This document shows, in pieces, positions 23,902-24,822 of a stretch of DNA of 24,822 nt. The position numbers and the translations under genes are program-made. Location of the stretch: assembly GCA_963808135.1 (NCBI GenBank), contig CAWEFA010000026.1, forward strand, positions 1 to 24,822, read 5' to 3'. The notes under the pieces are model-generated. The model had not been told where the DNA came from. It did no database searches and saw only the letters and a program-made list of their open reading frames with translations. Positions within the stretch are counted from its first letter, which is position 1; each line of letters starts with the position of its first letter. The DNA is from CAWEFA01 sp963808135. GTDB lineage: Bacteria; Bacteroidota; Bacteroidia; Bacteroidales; DTGW01.

Positions 23902-24396
23902 ATGGGATTAAAAGTTGACAAAGTAAGAAGGAATCCCGTTCAATTTCTTAGCCTCACAGGGTTTAATCCAGATGAGTTTGATGAATTGGCATTAGAATTC
24001 CGAAATGAATGGGAACAATATTCCAATCATTTCACTTTAGAAGGAAAACCTCGACAACGAATAGCATTACCTAGATCAACAAGTGTTTTACCGGGCGTTC
24101 AGGACAAATTATTGTTTATATTAGTGTACCTAAAAACGTTTCCTTTACAAGAACTTCAGGCTGCTACTTTTTCGATGAACCAACCTCAAGCCAATTTTTG
24201 GGTACATCTTTTAAGCCCAATTCTTGGCAAAACTCTTAAAAGGCTTAAAGAAATACCTGAACGAAACAATCAAAAGCTGGAACAGCTATTGAAAGATTGC
24301 CCTGACATATTGCTTGATGGAGTAGAAAGGAGTATTCAACGGCCACTAAATGCTGAGCAGCAACAAGACTGCTACAGTGGTAAAAAAAACTCATAG
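23902..24396 (+). CDS. IS5-like transposase, N-terminal frame
   Basis: The first 164-residue frame holds an N-terminal helical region (FLSLTGFNPDEFDELALEF), a helix-turn-helix-like segment (DKLLFILVYLKTFPLQELQAATFSMNQPQANFWVH), and the first catalytic aspartate in ILLDGVERSIQRP (about residue 139). It ends CYSGKKNS just after an A8 run at 24382-24389. In relatives the motif here is SGKKK(T/R)H, read straight through; the following frame starts KKTHSVKNN. A tract of 7 or 10 adenines would join the frames, so the gene is broken by a small indel, or is expressed by slippage on the A run. This frame alone lacks the rest of the DDE site. Confidence 0.85.
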   Translation: MGLKVDKVRRNPVQFLSLTGFNPDEFDELALEFRNEWEQYSNHFTLEGKPRQRIALPRSTSVLPGVQDKLLFILVYLKTFPLQELQAATFSMNQPQANFWVHLLSPILGKTLKRLKEIPERNNQKLEQLLKDCPDILLDGVERSIQRPLNAEQQQDCYSGKKNS

Positions 24397-24805
24397 TGTC
24401 AAGAACAACATTCTTTCACTGCCCGATCGCCGAATTTTGTTCCTGAGCCGAACCTACAATGGTAGCGTACACGATAAGAAAATTTGTGACGACCAGCCGC
24501 TAACCTTTCCAAAAGGAATAAACTTGTGGCAAGATACTGGCTTTGTAGGTCACTATCCTGAAGGAGTCAATATCCGAATGCCAAGCAAAAAGCCCAAAGG
24601 CAAGGAGTTGTCTAAAGAACAAAAACAGAAGAACCGGGAAATATCCAGGTTTAGGGTACTTGTCGAACACGCTATATGCGGAGCTAAGCGTTGCCGAATT
24701 ATCAAAGAACGTTTACGTTGTCACAAGTTTGAATTCGATGATCTGATAATGGAACTCGCTTGTGGGTTACATAATTTTAGAATAACTATGAAATGTGTCG
24801 CATAA
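24350..24805 (+). CDS. IS5-like transposase, C-terminal frame (DDE)
   Basis: The second frame overlaps the first and supplies the rest of the transposase catalytic domain: ILFLSRTYNGSVHDKKICDD with the second catalytic Asp, LWQDTGFVGHYPEGVNIRMPSKKPKGK, and VEHAICGAKRCRIIKERLR with the catalytic Glu. This is the DDE_Tnp_4-type layout. The real product begins after the A8 run; the ATG at 24350 is in frame but its upstream codons (MLSSNKTATVV) do not look like transposase and are probably not a true start. The C-terminus LHNFRITMKCVA ends 17 bases before the window edge. Confidence 0.8.
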   Translation: MLSSNKTATVVKKTHSVKNNILSLPDRRILFLSRTYNGSVHDKKICDDQPLTFPKGINLWQDTGFVGHYPEGVNIRMPSKKPKGKELSKEQKQKNREISRFRVLVEHAICGAKRCRIIKERLRCHKFEFDDLIMELACGLHNFRITMKCVA

Positions 24806-24822
24806 ATCAATTAATCTATATA

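Larger units (their letters stand above)
23839..24822 (+). mobile_element. IS5-like insertion sequence
   Basis: Left end TATATAGATTAA at 23839-23850 is the exact reverse complement of TTAATCTATATA at 24811-24822, the last 12 bases of the window. The pairing continues imperfectly inward. Between them lies a single transposase gene broken in an A8 run. The length of about 984 bases suits the IS5 family. The right target flank is outside the window, so no target duplication can be checked. Confidence 0.8.

Overview
The window looks like a chromosome segment of a low-GC Bacteroidota bacterium. Four things support this. A secreted glycosidase (13632-15937) ends in a type IX secretion (Por) C-terminal sorting domain. 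Several intergenic regions carry the Bacteroidota -7 promoter motif TAnnTTTG. Shine-Dalgarno sequences are weak or absent. HisB is a fused phosphatase/dehydratase, as is common in this phylum.

Layout. (1) 1-1974 is an accessory edge: a truncated IS3-like element, a lone SAM-dependent methyltransferase and little else, ending at the 3' end of a tRNA-Ser(GGA) gene. (2) 2153-3194 is ansA (type I asparaginase), read on the minus strand. (3) 3357-8684 is a plus-strand run of ruvX, an FtsE-type ATPase, a Wzx-like flippase, a GT4 glycosyltransferase overlapping it by 4 bases, and an asparagine-synthetase-like protein with no N-terminal cysteine. The last three form a small surface-glycan or glycoconjugate cassette. 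(4) 8754-15937 holds carbohydrate enzymes: a GH3 beta-glucosidase with a PA14 insert, and a GH27 alpha-galactosidase with a T9SS tail. A PPP-type phosphatase and an unrecognised lipoprotein lie between them. (5) 16093-21075 is a minus-strand histidine operon in transcription order hisD-hisC-hisB-hisH-hisA. hisG, hisF and hisIE are not here. A candidate promoter precedes hisD and a strong hairpin follows hisA. (6) 21390-23284 is a minus-strand arsenic unit, arsC and ACR3 efflux pump. It is split by a four-helix-bundle (S23-type) gene that sits exactly between two 22-bp inverted repeats. (7) 23839-24822 is an IS5-like insertion sequence whose right inverted repeat coincides with the window edge.

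A recurring feature is broken reading frames. ansA, the alpha-galactosidase, hisD (twice) and the IS5-like transposase are each interrupted by a one- or two-base indel, while protein similarity carries on cleanly in another frame. Most lie in short homopolymers. Sequence or assembly error is therefore at least as likely as real gene decay, and the genes are annotated here across the breaks.

The most interesting structure is the inverted-repeat cassette inside the ars operon. One of its repeats also encodes the last codons and stop of arsC. I found no CRISPR array, rRNA or evident defence system.
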